From assembly GCF_016654005.1 (NCBI RefSeq), contig NZ_JAEPWN010000002.1, positions 1-64,000 of the forward strand: 64,000 nt of DNA, written 5' to 3'. This DNA is from Brevundimonas nasdae. Lineage in GTDB: Bacteria; Pseudomonadota; Alphaproteobacteria; Caulobacterales; Caulobacteraceae. The notes under the pieces were generated by a model. It made no database searches. It saw only the letters and a program-made list of their open reading frames with translations, and was not told the DNA's origin. Positions 7,938 through 16,431 of the stretch are shown here, one piece after another. Position numbers and translations under genes: made by a program. How positions within the stretch are numbered: position 1 is the stretch's first letter; each line of letters opens with the position of its first letter.

Positions 7938-9550
7938 AGCGCGCCTCCCCAGCTATCGTCTTCATGCTGCGCCGGCGGGGCTTCCGTGGTCGCGCGAGCG
8001 TGGCGGAGGCGTTCGACTGCCAGCCGGGCGATTTTGGATCCATGGGCTTCGCCGTGTAACAACTCCTCTGACCGCTGGCGGGCCGCGCGCGCGAGGATGC
8101 CCTCGAGGGGCGCGCCGAGCACCAGCGCGAGCCGACGGGCGTAGTTGTAGAACCAGAGGGTTGGATGGCGCCCTGAGTAGTTCGGCAGCCGGTACGGCAC
8201 GCGGATCCATCGCTTGGCTATCTGGAGGTAGACGCAGCCGAGGTTGCGGGGATCAAACTTCAGACGCACCTTGGTTCGTCCTTCAGCGTAGGCGAGCGTG
8301 GTGTCTTCTGACGCGTACTCTTCGCCGAAGGCCTTCAGGCCTGTGCGGGTCAGAGTGCGGGTGATTTCCGGGAAGAGATCGATCCGAAAGCCCTCGGGAT
8401 CGTCCGGTCGCCGCGGATGCAGGCCAGCCACCTTACGGTCCCAAGCTTCGAGCGGCGTGCAGCCAAGCGCGCTGTGAACGGTGTTGTGGTACTCCCCAAG
8501 GATCTGGTGGGCGAACCAGAGCTCGAGCTGGTCGATGTCCAGGGCCGCTCCCTTGCTGGCGTCGTAGTCGCCACGCTCTTTAGGGCTTCGCTGGGTGGCG
8601 CCCGGCAGCATCTTGCACCGGCCCATCATCGTGCCGATCATTCGCTCGATGTGGCCGCCCCAGTGAGCCTTGCCGGGCGGGCGCAGGAAAGTGTCTACGC
8701 CCTGGTTGGCCAACGCCCGCTCGAAGGCGCGAGACTGGAATTCGCCGGCACGATCAGAATGGACAAGCTTGGGCAGTCCCTCGACCGGCCAGCGATAGTC
8801 GAGCCCCATCTGTTTCAACCAGGCGCCCTTGGGCTGCACGGCCAGATCCAGAGCGGTTCCGGCCCGCAGAATCGAGGGCGGTTCGAGCGAAACATAGAAG
8901 CCCGCCACCATGCGGGTGGCGACATCGATGATGACCGTCAGCCACGGGCGCCCGACTGGTTTCCGGCTCTCCTTGTCGACGAGAATGACGTCGGCCTTGG
9001 TGTGATCGATCTGCCAGCAGTCCCAAGGGTGCTCGATCTCATAGCTGCCCGGCCGAGCGGTCGCAGCTTCACGAGCCTTCCTTCCGTCGCGACGTCCGAG
9101 CACCGCTGCGCGTTTCATCCTTTGGAGGCGGCGTCGGACCGTAGTGTATCTCGGACCGGGCAGCCCCAGCCGCTCACACGCGTCTTCAATGACCTTCACC
9201 GTTTCCGTCAAAGGCGGCTTGTTGGGCGACAGGTAGTGCGTCCTCAGGGCTTCAGCCACAACGGCCTCCACATGCGGATGAAGGCGGCTCCGGCCCTTGG
9301 GGAAGCCGCCCTTGCGGCCCGTCAGGTCCCGGATGGTCGTCCTCCCCTCCCCTCGGGCTCGTTGTAGATCACGGTAAACGGTCGCCCGGCTGACGCCGGC
9401 GCGTTCGGCCGCCGTCTCCACGTCCCAGACAGTTCTCCGCTCCCGCGTCGCGAGGTCGGCGATCCCACGAGCCCGGGCGGCCAGTTGCGCGAACCGCTCC
9501 TCGGACATGCTTTCGAGATCGCCGCCCGTGATCGGCTCGACCGCGCTCAT
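7934..9550 (-). CDS. tniA: TniA DDE transposase
   Basis: Mu/TnsB-type transposase of 538 aa. An N-terminal helix-turn-helix (about residues 45-65, AAERAGVSRATVYR) and a second DNA-binding region come before a retroviral-integrase-like catalytic core. The acidic triad is visible as Asp182 (WQIDHT), Asp266 (VHSDRAGEF) and Glu302 (WGGHIERM). The C-terminal part matches the Mu-transposase beta-barrel region and ends in a basic, helical tail. It cuts and joins the transposon ends. The start ATG overlaps the stop of a small upstream gene by 4 bp. All catalytic residues are present, so the protein may be active. Confidence 0.92.
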   Translation of the reverse strand: MSAVEPITGGDLESMSEERFAQLAARARGIADLATRERRTVWDVETAAERAGVSRATVYRDLQRARGEGRTTIRDLTGRKGGFPKGRSRLHPHVEAVVAEALRTHYLSPNKPPLTETVKVIEDACERLGLPGPRYTTVRRRLQRMKRAAVLGRRDGRKAREAATARPGSYEIEHPWDCWQIDHTKADVILVDKESRKPVGRPWLTVIIDVATRMVAGFYVSLEPPSILRAGTALDLAVQPKGAWLKQMGLDYRWPVEGLPKLVHSDRAGEFQSRAFERALANQGVDTFLRPPGKAHWGGHIERMIGTMMGRCKMLPGATQRSPKERGDYDASKGAALDIDQLELWFAHQILGEYHNTVHSALGCTPLEAWDRKVAGLHPRRPDDPEGFRIDLFPEITRTLTRTGLKAFGEEYASEDTTLAYAEGRTKVRLKFDPRNLGCVYLQIAKRWIRVPYRLPNYSGRHPTLWFYNYARRLALVLGAPLEGILARAARQRSEELLHGEAHGSKIARLAVERLRHARATTEAPPAQHEDDSWGGAL

Positions 9551-9840
9551 GCCGCAACCGCCTCAGTCGAGACCGGCTCGAACACCGTGGTCGAACCCAA
9601 GATCGACCGCGTGGTGAGGTCCGTGACGGTGACCAACCAAGCGGCCTGAGATCCCTTCACCGCGACGTCGAGTTCGGCCGCCTGGACATCCCAGTTGTCC
9701 AGGTCGACCTCGGCGGTCGCCGCCTCAAGCAGATCGCAGAGAAGCTGTTCCGTGGCGACGATCACGCACTCCGGCAATCCGGCGAGCGGATCGTCACGAT
9801 GTGACGAGTCGGGTCCTTGAGAAGACGACGGGGCAGTCAT
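9547..9840 (-). CDS. Small acidic protein coupled to tniA
   Basis: A 97-aa protein with start ATG at 9840 behind a GGAGG site (9849-9853, 8-nt spacing). It ends in a 4-bp ATGA overlap with tniA, so the two are translationally coupled. The protein is acidic, with a central segment like DLLEAATAEVDLDNWDVQAAE and a beta-rich end. No endonuclease motif is visible, so it is not a recognisable TnsA even though it occupies the place TnsA has in Tn7. I know no named family for it. Its place as first gene of the operon suggests a transposition accessory or regulator. Confidence 0.65.
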   Translation of the reverse strand: MTAPSSSQGPDSSHRDDPLAGLPECVIVATEQLLCDLLEAATAEVDLDNWDVQAAELDVAVKGSQAAWLVTVTDLTTRSILGSTTVFEPVSTEAVAA

Positions 9841-9900
9841 GAGCAAGTCCTCCAGCTGGATGGGAGGGCAACTCACGACTCCGAAAATGTATGATCGCAA

Positions 9901-10205
9901 CTCTGGCGGCTACAGGCTTCGCCAGCTATTGGCGCGCGCGAATTACATGTAACGCGTCGCAAAGACTTAACTGAATTAGCACGGATTTCGCGGCTTATCA
10001 AATTGGTGTGAGAGTCCTCGGCACCGCTCTACTTGCAGGTTTGCAGTTTGCCAGATCGGGCAGGACCGGCGTCTCACAAACGTTCGTTTCTGACACGCTG
10101 CCGGTCGACGGAGCGTGACCCGCGTCGCTGCTCGGCCCTTCTTGTGTCGAAACCCTGTCGCTGATTCTATGTGTCAGGATCGAAGACGCTGACGGGTTTT
10201 GCGAC
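9901..10205. promoter_or_regulatory. Divergent intergenic region, candidate res/transposon-end region
   Basis: This region separates the tni operon (leftward) from the resolvase gene (rightward), so it must hold both promoters. It contains an 8-bp inverted pair, GTCGCAAA at 9956-9963 and TTTGCGAC at 10198-10205. Several TGTC/GACA motifs cluster just before the resolvase start (TGTCG at 10145-10149 and 10156-10160, TGTCAG at 10172-10177, GCGACA at 10201-10206). Serine resolvases of this group usually bind sites next to their own gene. Binding sites here are a guess. Confidence 0.4.
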
Positions 10206-10775
10206 ATGCTGATCGGATATGCGCGGGTATCGACCGCCGACCAGAACCTCGCCCTCCAAACCGACGCGCTGGAGAAGGCGGGATGCGAGCGCACATTCTG
10301 CGAGGTGGCGTCCGGCGTGCGGACGGAGCGGGCCGCGCTGACCGAAGCCTTGTCCCACGCCCGGGCGGGAGATGTGTTCGTCGTCTGGAAGCTGGACCGT
10401 CTGGGTCGGACAGTCGGTCAACTCGTCGAGTTCGTCGCCAGTCTGCGGGGTCGGGGTGTGGAGTTCAGGAGCCTGACCGACGGCATCGACACGACCACGC
10501 CGGCCGGCCGGTTCTTCTTCCACATGATGGCGGCGCTCGCCGAGATGGAACGGGACCTGATCCGTGAACGCACAATGGCCGGACTGTCCGCTGCCCGCGC
10601 GAGGGGCCGAAATGGCGGACGGCGCCAGTCGCTTACCAAGCGTCAGGTCGCGCAGGCCCGGCTCCTTCTGGAGCACCCGGACCAGACGATGGCAGGCGTG
10701 GCGTCCTCGCTCGGCGTCTCCCGGAGCACCCTCTACCGCTCGCTTGCGCGATATCCGGAGAGCGTCGGGTCTTAG
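10206..10775 (+). CDS. tniR: Serine resolvase (TniR-like)
   Basis: Small serine recombinase of 189 aa. The N-terminal catalytic domain starts MLIGYARVSTADQN with the nucleophile Ser at position 9 and continues through WKLDRLGRT and the long E-helix segment (AALAEMERDLIRERT). A Hin-type helix-turn-helix is at the C-terminus (about 145-180, GVASSLGVSRSTLYR). It resolves cointegrates formed by replicative transposition. Its stop overlaps the convergent HEPN/Toprim gene stop by 4 bp. The symbol reflects the neighbouring tniABQ genes; an independent invertase-like gene is the alternative. Confidence 0.85.
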   Translation: MLIGYARVSTADQNLALQTDALEKAGCERTFCEVASGVRTERAALTEALSHARAGDVFVVWKLDRLGRTVGQLVEFVASLRGRGVEFRSLTDGIDTTTPAGRFFFHMMAALAEMERDLIRERTMAGLSAARARGRNGGRRQSLTKRQVAQARLLLEHPDQTMAGVASSLGVSRSTLYRSLARYPESVGS

Positions 10776-12028
10776 GGCAGGTCCAGCGGCGGAGCGTTGT
10801 CCTCGAACGCGTCGAAGATGGAGCGCAGCAAGAGGTCCATTTCAGGAAATCGCTTACGCAGCGCCGAAGGGTGATGCGTGCCCTGGATGGCGGTCTCGAA
10901 CGCCTTGGCGACCGCGTCCTTGTCCTGAACCACCCCCTGATAGCGCTCCACGCCGCCCTTCCATTCCTTCCATCGAATGGGTCTCAGAGCGCCGGCTGCG
11001 TCCGTGAGCGAGGAACGGCCCAGGTAGAGCTCCAGGGGCGCCCCGGAGCCGTTGACATCCATTCGGGTCAGACCTCCCGGGCCCAAGGTGGGATAGTCGG
11101 CGGCGAGTTCGGTGCGGGGCAGCGACCGCAGTCTTACGGTGCGGGGAAACTTCACAGCCTTCAGCGAGGCCATGGCCTCCAGGCCGGCGGCGTCATTGTC
11201 GAACAGCGCCAGAAGACGGTTCTGGACGCGGGCGCCGGACAGCGCCTTCACCATCCCTGCGAGCAGAGATGCGCCGCCCTCGATGCGGAATTCATCGAAG
11301 TCGATAAACTGATAGAGGTCCGCGTACTCCGGATAGAAGGCCCGCAGCGCCGCCGTGATGATGCGCGTATCGGATTTGCCTTCGGTCAGGACGATGATCT
11401 TGCCGTTCGGGTAAAGCGCCTCCTCCGCCTGTTCTTCACGTGCCAGCTCCTGGGGAGGCACGACGGTGTCTTCATCCTCGTAGAGGTGCGAACAATCCAT
11501 CCAGACCGTCGAGCGGGCTTCTATCTCGGTGAGCATGGCGAGTTGAACAAACGGATCGCTCGGGCCATCCAGCAGGCTCAGTAGATCCCAAGGCTGATGG
11601 CGCCCGGCGATCAGTTGCTTTGAGCGGGCAGCCTCGGCCACCGCCTTCTTCCACGCCTCATAGGTAATACTTTCCATGACGGCGAGCGCGGCCGCGCTGT
11701 CCCCATCAGGGCTGGCCCAACGACGGTTCAATTCGACCGCATGGCGTCGCGCGATGTCCCAGGCTTGGGCGCAGAACTCCGTCGTGTAGCCCTGGATCAG
11801 GAGGCGTTTGCGAACGGTGCGGGCGGGCGCACGCAGATAATGGTAGCTGGCCAGCGGTTCGTCGCGATATCGATCCGCATGTTCGCGTAACTGCCGATGC
11901 GCAGTTGCCCGCGGCCGCGACACAAAATCGGCCTCCGTGAAGACCGTATCGACGAGCGCGCGCCAGCCGAGGATCTCGGCGGAGGGGAGCGCTATGCACC
12001 CTACATAGACTTCGACGTCATCGGACAT
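10772..12028 (-). CDS. HEPN/Toprim-type putative defence protein
   Basis: This 418-aa protein has an alpha-helical N-terminal half resembling the HEPN/Toprim-associated domain. It is followed by a Toprim-like fold with IIVLTEGKSD (Glu216, Asp220) and LLALFDNDAAG (Asp277, Asp279), the acidic metal-binding pattern of topoisomerase/primase and OLD-type nucleases. Such proteins are found in defence islands and are thought to cut nucleic acid, but I know of no reaction proven for this exact family. It sits directly behind the resolvase, convergent with a 4-bp overlap, and so may be cargo of the transposon. Cargo status is inferred. Confidence 0.65.
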   Translation of the reverse strand: MSDDVEVYVGCIALPSAEILGWRALVDTVFTEADFVSRPRATAHRQLREHADRYRDEPLASYHYLRAPARTVRKRLLIQGYTTEFCAQAWDIARRHAVELNRRWASPDGDSAAALAVMESITYEAWKKAVAEAARSKQLIAGRHQPWDLLSLLDGPSDPFVQLAMLTEIEARSTVWMDCSHLYEDEDTVVPPQELAREEQAEEALYPNGKIIVLTEGKSDTRIITAALRAFYPEYADLYQFIDFDEFRIEGGASLLAGMVKALSGARVQNRLLALFDNDAAGLEAMASLKAVKFPRTVRLRSLPRTELAADYPTLGPGGLTRMDVNGSGAPLELYLGRSSLTDAAGALRPIRWKEWKGGVERYQGVVQDKDAVAKAFETAIQGTHHPSALRKRFPEMDLLLRSIFDAFEDNAPPLDLP

Positions 12029-12159
12029 CCGCCCAAGCTATCGGAGGGGTGCGCCTGCGCAATGGCGCGAAGGTCCGCTCAGATGCGCTCCGGACGACAG
12101 GGTTGGAAAAGTCATCGACTTCGTAGTGAAATGGGACGTGAACCACCCAAGGGACCGTG

Positions 12160-12438
12160 ATGGCGCTGTCTCCTCATCAGAAAACGACCTCGTTGATCCT
12201 GTGGGCACGCTGGCTCGGATACGTCGCGCTGGGCTTCTTCGCTTTGGCCATGACCGCCATCCTCGGCTGGGAACGCCTGCTTCCCCATCAGATCGCCGTG
12301 GGCCTGGCGGGCTTTGTCATCGTGTTTGCGGTCAGTCTCTGGATCCTCAGGTTTTTGCCGCGGGAGGCCGACGATACGGGCACGCCCACTATCTCTCCCC
12401 TGCCCCCGACCCGGCCGCCAAGCGGAGTTGAGGACTGA
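12160..12438 (+). CDS. Small membrane protein, two TM segments
   Basis: Protein of 92 aa with hydrophobic segments at about 16-36 and 43-66, and a Pro/Thr-rich C-terminal tail. An ATG at 12160 is preferred; an adjacent GTG at 12157 gives one extra residue. Its stop overlaps the start of the EamA-like gene (TGATG), so the two are coupled. I do not recognise a family; it may be a partner or accessory of the transporter half that follows. Confidence 0.6.
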   Translation: MALSPHQKTTSLILWARWLGYVALGFFALAMTAILGWERLLPHQIAVGLAGFVIVFAVSLWILRFLPREADDTGTPTISPLPPTRPPSGVED

Positions 12439-12896
12439 TGGGTCGATGGCTCGAAGCCGGGGCGTCCATGACCCATTGGCTCCCCTGGGCCCTGCTCTCG
12501 GCCGCCTTCGCAGCGCTGACCGCGATCTTTGCGAAGGCCGGGGTTCAGACGATCGATCCGAACTACGCGACCTTCATCAGAACACTGGTGATCCTGGTCT
12601 TCGCCGGCGCCATCGTCGCCTTGACCAGTGGATTTCAGACGGACCAGCCATTACCGGCCCGCGCCTGGGTTTTTCTGATCCTCTCCGGCCTCGCGACCGG
12701 CGCGTCCTGGCTTTGCTATTTCCGCGCGCTCAGTCTCGGGCAGGCGGCGCAGGTCGCTCCCGTCGAAAAGAACAGCGTCGTGCTGGTGGCGATCTTCGGG
12801 GTCGCGTTCCTCGGGGAACATCTCTCGCCGCGCGCCTGGCTGGGCGTGGCGCTGATCACCTCCGGCGTCATTCTGATCGCGCTCAAATCCGCCTGA
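12438..12896 (+). CDS. EamA-family half-size transporter
   Basis: Membrane protein of 152 aa with a single EamA (drug/metabolite transporter) repeat of about five hydrophobic segments. Motifs include the N-terminal FAALTAIFAKAG and the C-terminal FLGEHLSPRAWLGVALI. Usual DMT exporters have two such repeats in about 300 aa, so this would act as a dimer. Homologues usually begin at MTHWLPW, which would start at 12468; the ATG at 12438 fits coupling to the upstream gene. The substrate is unknown. Confidence 0.8.
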   Translation: MGRWLEAGASMTHWLPWALLSAAFAALTAIFAKAGVQTIDPNYATFIRTLVILVFAGAIVALTSGFQTDQPLPARAWVFLILSGLATGASWLCYFRALSLGQAAQVAPVEKNSVVLVAIFGVAFLGEHLSPRAWLGVALITSGVILIALKSA

Positions 12897-12910
12897 CACC
12901 CGCGCGGAAC

Positions 12911-13339
12911 TCAGCGACGACGTGTGACACGAACCTCCATCCCGCCCGCCAGGTCATAGCCCGCGTTCTTAACGGCGCTGCCGATCCTGGCGGCGAGATC
13001 CGGCGCGTTCAGCGCAATGATGTCACCCTGATCGATGTCGACGAGGCTGATGGGCGGCAGCTCGGTGTGCTTCTGGAAATAGGTCCTGCCGCTGCCCGCA
13101 ACCGCGTGAACGCGGATGGCGCCCGCGTTGCTCAGATCCTTCACCGCCCGATAGATCGCCGTGCGGGACAAACTCGCGCCCTCCACGTTCAGACGTCGCC
13201 AGATCGTCTCCACGTCGAGCAGATCCTCGGTCTCCGCAAAGACCCTGGCCACGGCCAAGCGCGGCCCCGTCGGCCGCACACCCCGCCGCCGACAAGCTTC
13301 CCAAATTTCCAAGAGCGCTCCTTCGATGGCGGGGACCAT
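12911..13339 (-). CDS. Fur-like regulator lacking the usual zinc cysteines
   Basis: Protein of 142 aa. The N-terminal winged helix fits the Fur family: GVRPTGPRLAVARVF, then DVETIWRRL and LSRTAIYRAVKDLSNAGAI. The C-terminal half keeps the FQKHTELPP position, but the His-rich metal site and CxxC pairs of typical Fur/Zur are missing and there is no Cys at all. A divergent TonB-dependent receptor lies upstream, so it may control iron uptake, though metal sensing must differ. The ATG at 13339 is chosen; the frame stays open upstream to 13831 but that part overlaps the receptor gene and is not coding-like. Confidence 0.75.
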   Translation of the reverse strand: MVPAIEGALLEIWEACRRRGVRPTGPRLAVARVFAETEDLLDVETIWRRLNVEGASLSRTAIYRAVKDLSNAGAIRVHAVAGSGRTYFQKHTELPPISLVDIDQGDIIALNAPDLAARIGSAVKNAGYDLAGGMEVRVTRRR

Positions 13340-13406
13340 GGGAGGGCGAACATTCGCGTAACATGACGGGAAGATTACGGTTACGCCGAAGGCCCTGCTT
13401 GCTTGT

Positions 13407-13421
13407 TGAAAGGCATTCTCA
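13407..13421. promoter_or_regulatory. Candidate Fur-box-like site
   Basis: TGAAAGGCATTCTCA fits the 7-1-7 Fur pattern TGATAATnATTATCA at 10 of 14 positions, with the right half nearly perfect. It lies between the Fur-like gene and the siderophore receptor gene, about 75 bp upstream of the receptor start, where an iron operator would be expected. A chance match in this intergenic region cannot be excluded. Confidence 0.35.
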
Positions 13422-13495
13422 ATCGCAGTAGCTGGCGGTCCCGCGAATGAATCGCAAAAACGAACGGCGCTATCCCGCCGCGTGAGGACCTTCAG

Positions 13496-15658
13496 GTGAA
13501 TCCGATCCAGACCCCGCTCATCCGCAAACTCGCCCCCGTTCTGCTGGCGTCCACGGCTCTGTGCGTGGCGGCTCCCGCCTTCGCGCAGCAACAGCCCGCC
13601 GTTCCTCTGGGCACCCTTCGTGTCGACGACCAGGCCGGAGATTTCGGCATCCAGCCGCGTCGCGACCAAGGCTACGTCGCCCCGACCAGCACCTCCGCCA
13701 CCAAGACCGAAACGGCTCTGATCGACACTCCGCAGGCGATCACTGTCGTCACCCGCGACCAGATCAATGACCAGGGCCTGGTTGGGCTGAACGATCTTGT
13801 CCGCTATGTGCCCGGCGTGACCTACGCCCAAGGCGAAGGCAACCGCGATGCGATCATCTTCCGCGGCATCGCCTCGACGGCGGACTACTTCACCGACGGC
13901 CTTCGCGACGACACCCAGTACTACCGCGACCTCTACAATGTGGAGCGCGTCGAGGTCCTGAAGGGCCCCAACGCCATGATCTTCGGCCGCGGCGGCTCGG
14001 GCGGTCTGATCAATCGTGTGACCCGCCAGGCCGGATGGGATGTCGAGAACGAGCTGCGCCTCGAGGCCGGTTCACACGACTTCTATCGCGGGACGGTCGA
14101 CTACAATTTCGAGGTCAGCGACACGACCGCGCTGCGCGTCACGGGCCTCTATGAGGACAGCGGCAGCTACCGTGATGGCGTGACCTACGAGAAGTTCGGC
14201 ATCAATCCGACCGCCAGCTTCCGCCTGGGCGACAACACCCTGCTGCAGCTGGGCTACGAGCATTTTGAAGACCGCCGCATCGCCGACCGCGGGGTCTCGG
14301 CCAATCCGGGCGGGACACGGGCAAACCCGGCCCGTCCGCTGGACGGCTATCGCGACACCTTCTTCGGCGACCCGGCTCGCAGCCCGACCGATACCGACGT
14401 CGATGCTCTCAGCATCGCCTTCGAGCACCGGTTCGACAACGGACTGACCCTGCGCAACCGCACTCGCCTGGCCGACTACGACAAGTTCTACCAGAACGTC
14501 TTCCCGGGCGCGGTGAACGCCGCCACCCAGACCGTGCCGATCTCGGCATACAACAACGCCACCACGCGTCAGAACCTGATCAACCAGACTGACCTCGTCT
14601 TCTACGCGGACACCGGCTCGGTTCGGCACACCTTCCTGGCCGGCGCCGAGTTCGGCCGCCAGGAAACCGACAACCTGCGCCTGACCGGGTACTTCCCGGG
14701 CGGCGGCACGACCTTCAACGCGCCGCTGACCAACCCGACGATCAATCAACCGCTGACCTGGGCGCCGAGTGCGACGGATGCCAGCAACGAGGGCGTGACG
14801 AAGCTGGCGGCTGGCTACCTGCAGGACCAGATCGAGCTGACCTCGCAGCTGCAGTTGATCCTGGGCGTACGCTACGAGCACATCGAAAGCGAGGTTCTGA
14901 ACCGCCGCAACAACGTCCGCACGGAGGCAACCGACAATCTGTGGTCGCCGCGCGCCGGCCTGGTGTTCAAGCCCATGGACAATCTCTCGCTCTATGGCAG
15001 CTACACCAAGACCTACCTGCCGCGTTCGGGCGAGCAACTGACCGGCCTGACGCCGACGAACCGCGCGCTCGATCCGGAGGAGTTCGACAACTACGAACTC
15101 GGCGCCAAATGGGACGTGACGCCGGGCCTGAGCCTGACCGCCGCCGTCTTCCAGCTCGATCGCAGCAATGTCGTCGTGCCTGACCCCGCCAACCCGGCGC
15201 AGTCCATCCTCGTCGATGGCCAGCGCAGCAAGGGGGTGGAACTGAGCGCCACGGGACAGATCACCGAACAGTGGAGCGTGGTCGCGGCCTACACCCGTCT
15301 CGACGCCGAAATCACGGCGGCGCAATCGACGACGGTCCTAGCCGGCAACAAGCTGGCCAACGTGGCGGAAAACAGCGCCTCGATCTGGAGCCGCTATGAC
15401 TTCACGCCGCGGTTCGGCGCTGGCCTCGGCGTCATCTACCAGGGCGACCGTTTCACGGCGTCCGACAACACCCAGGTGATGCCGAGCTTCACCCGCGTTG
15501 ACGGCGCCCTGTTCTATGCGCTGACCGACCGGATCGATGTTCAGCTCAATGTCGAGAACCTGCTGGACGAGGACTACTTCGCCACGGCGCACAGCAACAA
15601 CAACATCACCCCGGGCGGCCCGCGCGCTTTCCGGGTCGGCCTGACCACGCGGTTCTAG
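13496..15658 (+). CDS. TonB-dependent catecholate-type siderophore receptor
   Basis: Outer-membrane receptor of 720 aa with a GTG start. A signal peptide of about 30 residues ends in APAFAQQ. The plug domain (about 60-175) contains DTPQAITVVTRDQI and RVEVLKGPNAMIFGRGGSGG, and is followed by a 22-strand-type barrel ending in the canonical aromatic VGLTTRF. It imports ferric siderophores using energy from TonB-ExbBD. The plug and C-terminus look like Fiu/CirA-type receptors, but the ligand cannot be fixed from sequence. A TonB-type gene follows after 10 bp and a Fur-like gene is divergent. Confidence 0.9.
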   Translation: MNPIQTPLIRKLAPVLLASTALCVAAPAFAQQQPAVPLGTLRVDDQAGDFGIQPRRDQGYVAPTSTSATKTETALIDTPQAITVVTRDQINDQGLVGLNDLVRYVPGVTYAQGEGNRDAIIFRGIASTADYFTDGLRDDTQYYRDLYNVERVEVLKGPNAMIFGRGGSGGLINRVTRQAGWDVENELRLEAGSHDFYRGTVDYNFEVSDTTALRVTGLYEDSGSYRDGVTYEKFGINPTASFRLGDNTLLQLGYEHFEDRRIADRGVSANPGGTRANPARPLDGYRDTFFGDPARSPTDTDVDALSIAFEHRFDNGLTLRNRTRLADYDKFYQNVFPGAVNAATQTVPISAYNNATTRQNLINQTDLVFYADTGSVRHTFLAGAEFGRQETDNLRLTGYFPGGGTTFNAPLTNPTINQPLTWAPSATDASNEGVTKLAAGYLQDQIELTSQLQLILGVRYEHIESEVLNRRNNVRTEATDNLWSPRAGLVFKPMDNLSLYGSYTKTYLPRSGEQLTGLTPTNRALDPEEFDNYELGAKWDVTPGLSLTAAVFQLDRSNVVVPDPANPAQSILVDGQRSKGVELSATGQITEQWSVVAAYTRLDAEITAAQSTTVLAGNKLANVAENSASIWSRYDFTPRFGAGLGVIYQGDRFTASDNTQVMPSFTRVDGALFYALTDRIDVQLNVENLLDEDYFATAHSNNNITPGGPRAFRVGLTTRF

Positions 15659-15668
15659 GCCTGATGAA

Positions 15669-16421
15669 ATGGACGGCGCCTCCTACCCGTCCAGATCGGC
15701 GACTGGCGAGCCCATCCCCGTGCTGACGCCAGTCGCCGTTCAAGGGTCACGACGTCGGGGCCGCGAGCGTATGCTCGCGGTCCTGATCGTTGTTGTCGGC
15801 CACGCGGCTGTGATTGCCGGGCTTTCGATCGTCCGCCCCGATCTGCGGCGCGAGCCCGCGGCGGAGCCGGTCATCCTCGTGCAACTGGAGCCCCGGGTTC
15901 GTCCATCGCCCCCCAGGGCGCTGACCCCGCCTGAGGATCCGCGTCCGCGTCAGAACGTGATCCGGTCGACCACGCCGCCGCCCCCGGCGTCGGCGCCGCC
16001 CGCGCCACGACCTGCGCCCCTCCCGCTTGCGGCGGCGGTAGAACCTCTTCCTGTCGCAGTTGCGCCCCCCACACCGCCGACGCCAGCTCCGGCCTCGCCG
16101 CGTGTTGATCCGCCGCCGGCTTCCCCGACGCCGGTCTCCCGGGACAGTTTCGAAGGACGCGTGATGGCGCGGCTGGTGCAGGTGAAGCGTTATCCGGCAT
16201 CTGCCCGGGCTCGCCGTGAAACCGGGACGGCCTATGTCAGATTCACGTTGAGCCGCTCCGGTCGGCCGAGCGCGATCAGTCTTGACCGGTCCTCGGGCGT
16301 CGCAGCGCTCGACCGCGAGGCGCTCGACACTGTCCGGCGTGCCACGCCATTGCCGACCGTCCCGGAAAACCTGTCGGCGCCTTTGACGCTGACGGTCGCC
16401 ATTGAGTTCACCCTGAACTGA
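15669..16421 (+). CDS. TonB-family energy transducer
   Basis: Protein of 250 aa with a cytoplasmic N-terminus, one transmembrane anchor (about 38-58, LAVLIVVVGHAAVIAGL), a Pro/Ala-rich periplasmic spacer (about 75-155) and a TonB C-terminal domain (about 160-250) with the YPASARARRETG start. It links the proton-driven ExbBD complex to outer-membrane receptors; no exbB/exbD is in this window. It follows the siderophore receptor by 10 bp, so it is probably dedicated to it. Confidence 0.88.
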   Translation: MDGASYPSRSATGEPIPVLTPVAVQGSRRRGRERMLAVLIVVVGHAAVIAGLSIVRPDLRREPAAEPVILVQLEPRVRPSPPRALTPPEDPRPRQNVIRSTTPPPPASAPPAPRPAPLPLAAAVEPLPVAVAPPTPPTPAPASPRVDPPPASPTPVSRDSFEGRVMARLVQVKRYPASARARRETGTAYVRFTLSRSGRPSAISLDRSSGVAALDREALDTVRRATPLPTVPENLSAPLTLTVAIEFTLN

Positions 16422-16431
16422 TCCTGCAGGC

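Larger units (their letters stand above)
6026..10775. mobile_element. Tn5053/Tn402-like transposition module
   Basis: The genes tniQ, tniB and tniA (minus strand) plus a serine resolvase (plus strand) make up the parts list of Tn5053/Tn402-type elements, relatives of Tn7. The order differs from the Tn402 layout I know, where the resolvase gene follows tniQ. Here it is divergent and upstream of the tniA operon. The 25-bp terminal repeats and the 5-bp target duplication expected for this family were not located, so the element ends and its cargo are undefined. Confidence 0.7.

Noticed and set aside
10144..10205. A defined resolvase res site
   Set aside because: Only short TGTC/GACA motifs are seen; no full set of three paired subsites could be lined up, so I list it only as a candidate region.
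13340..13831. An N-terminal extension of the Fur-like gene
   Set aside because: It overlaps the siderophore receptor gene and its composition is not protein-like; the Fur-type fold begins at the ATG at 13339.
14072..15325. A 417-aa minus-strand frame
   Set aside because: Antisense to the siderophore receptor barrel; no family motifs.
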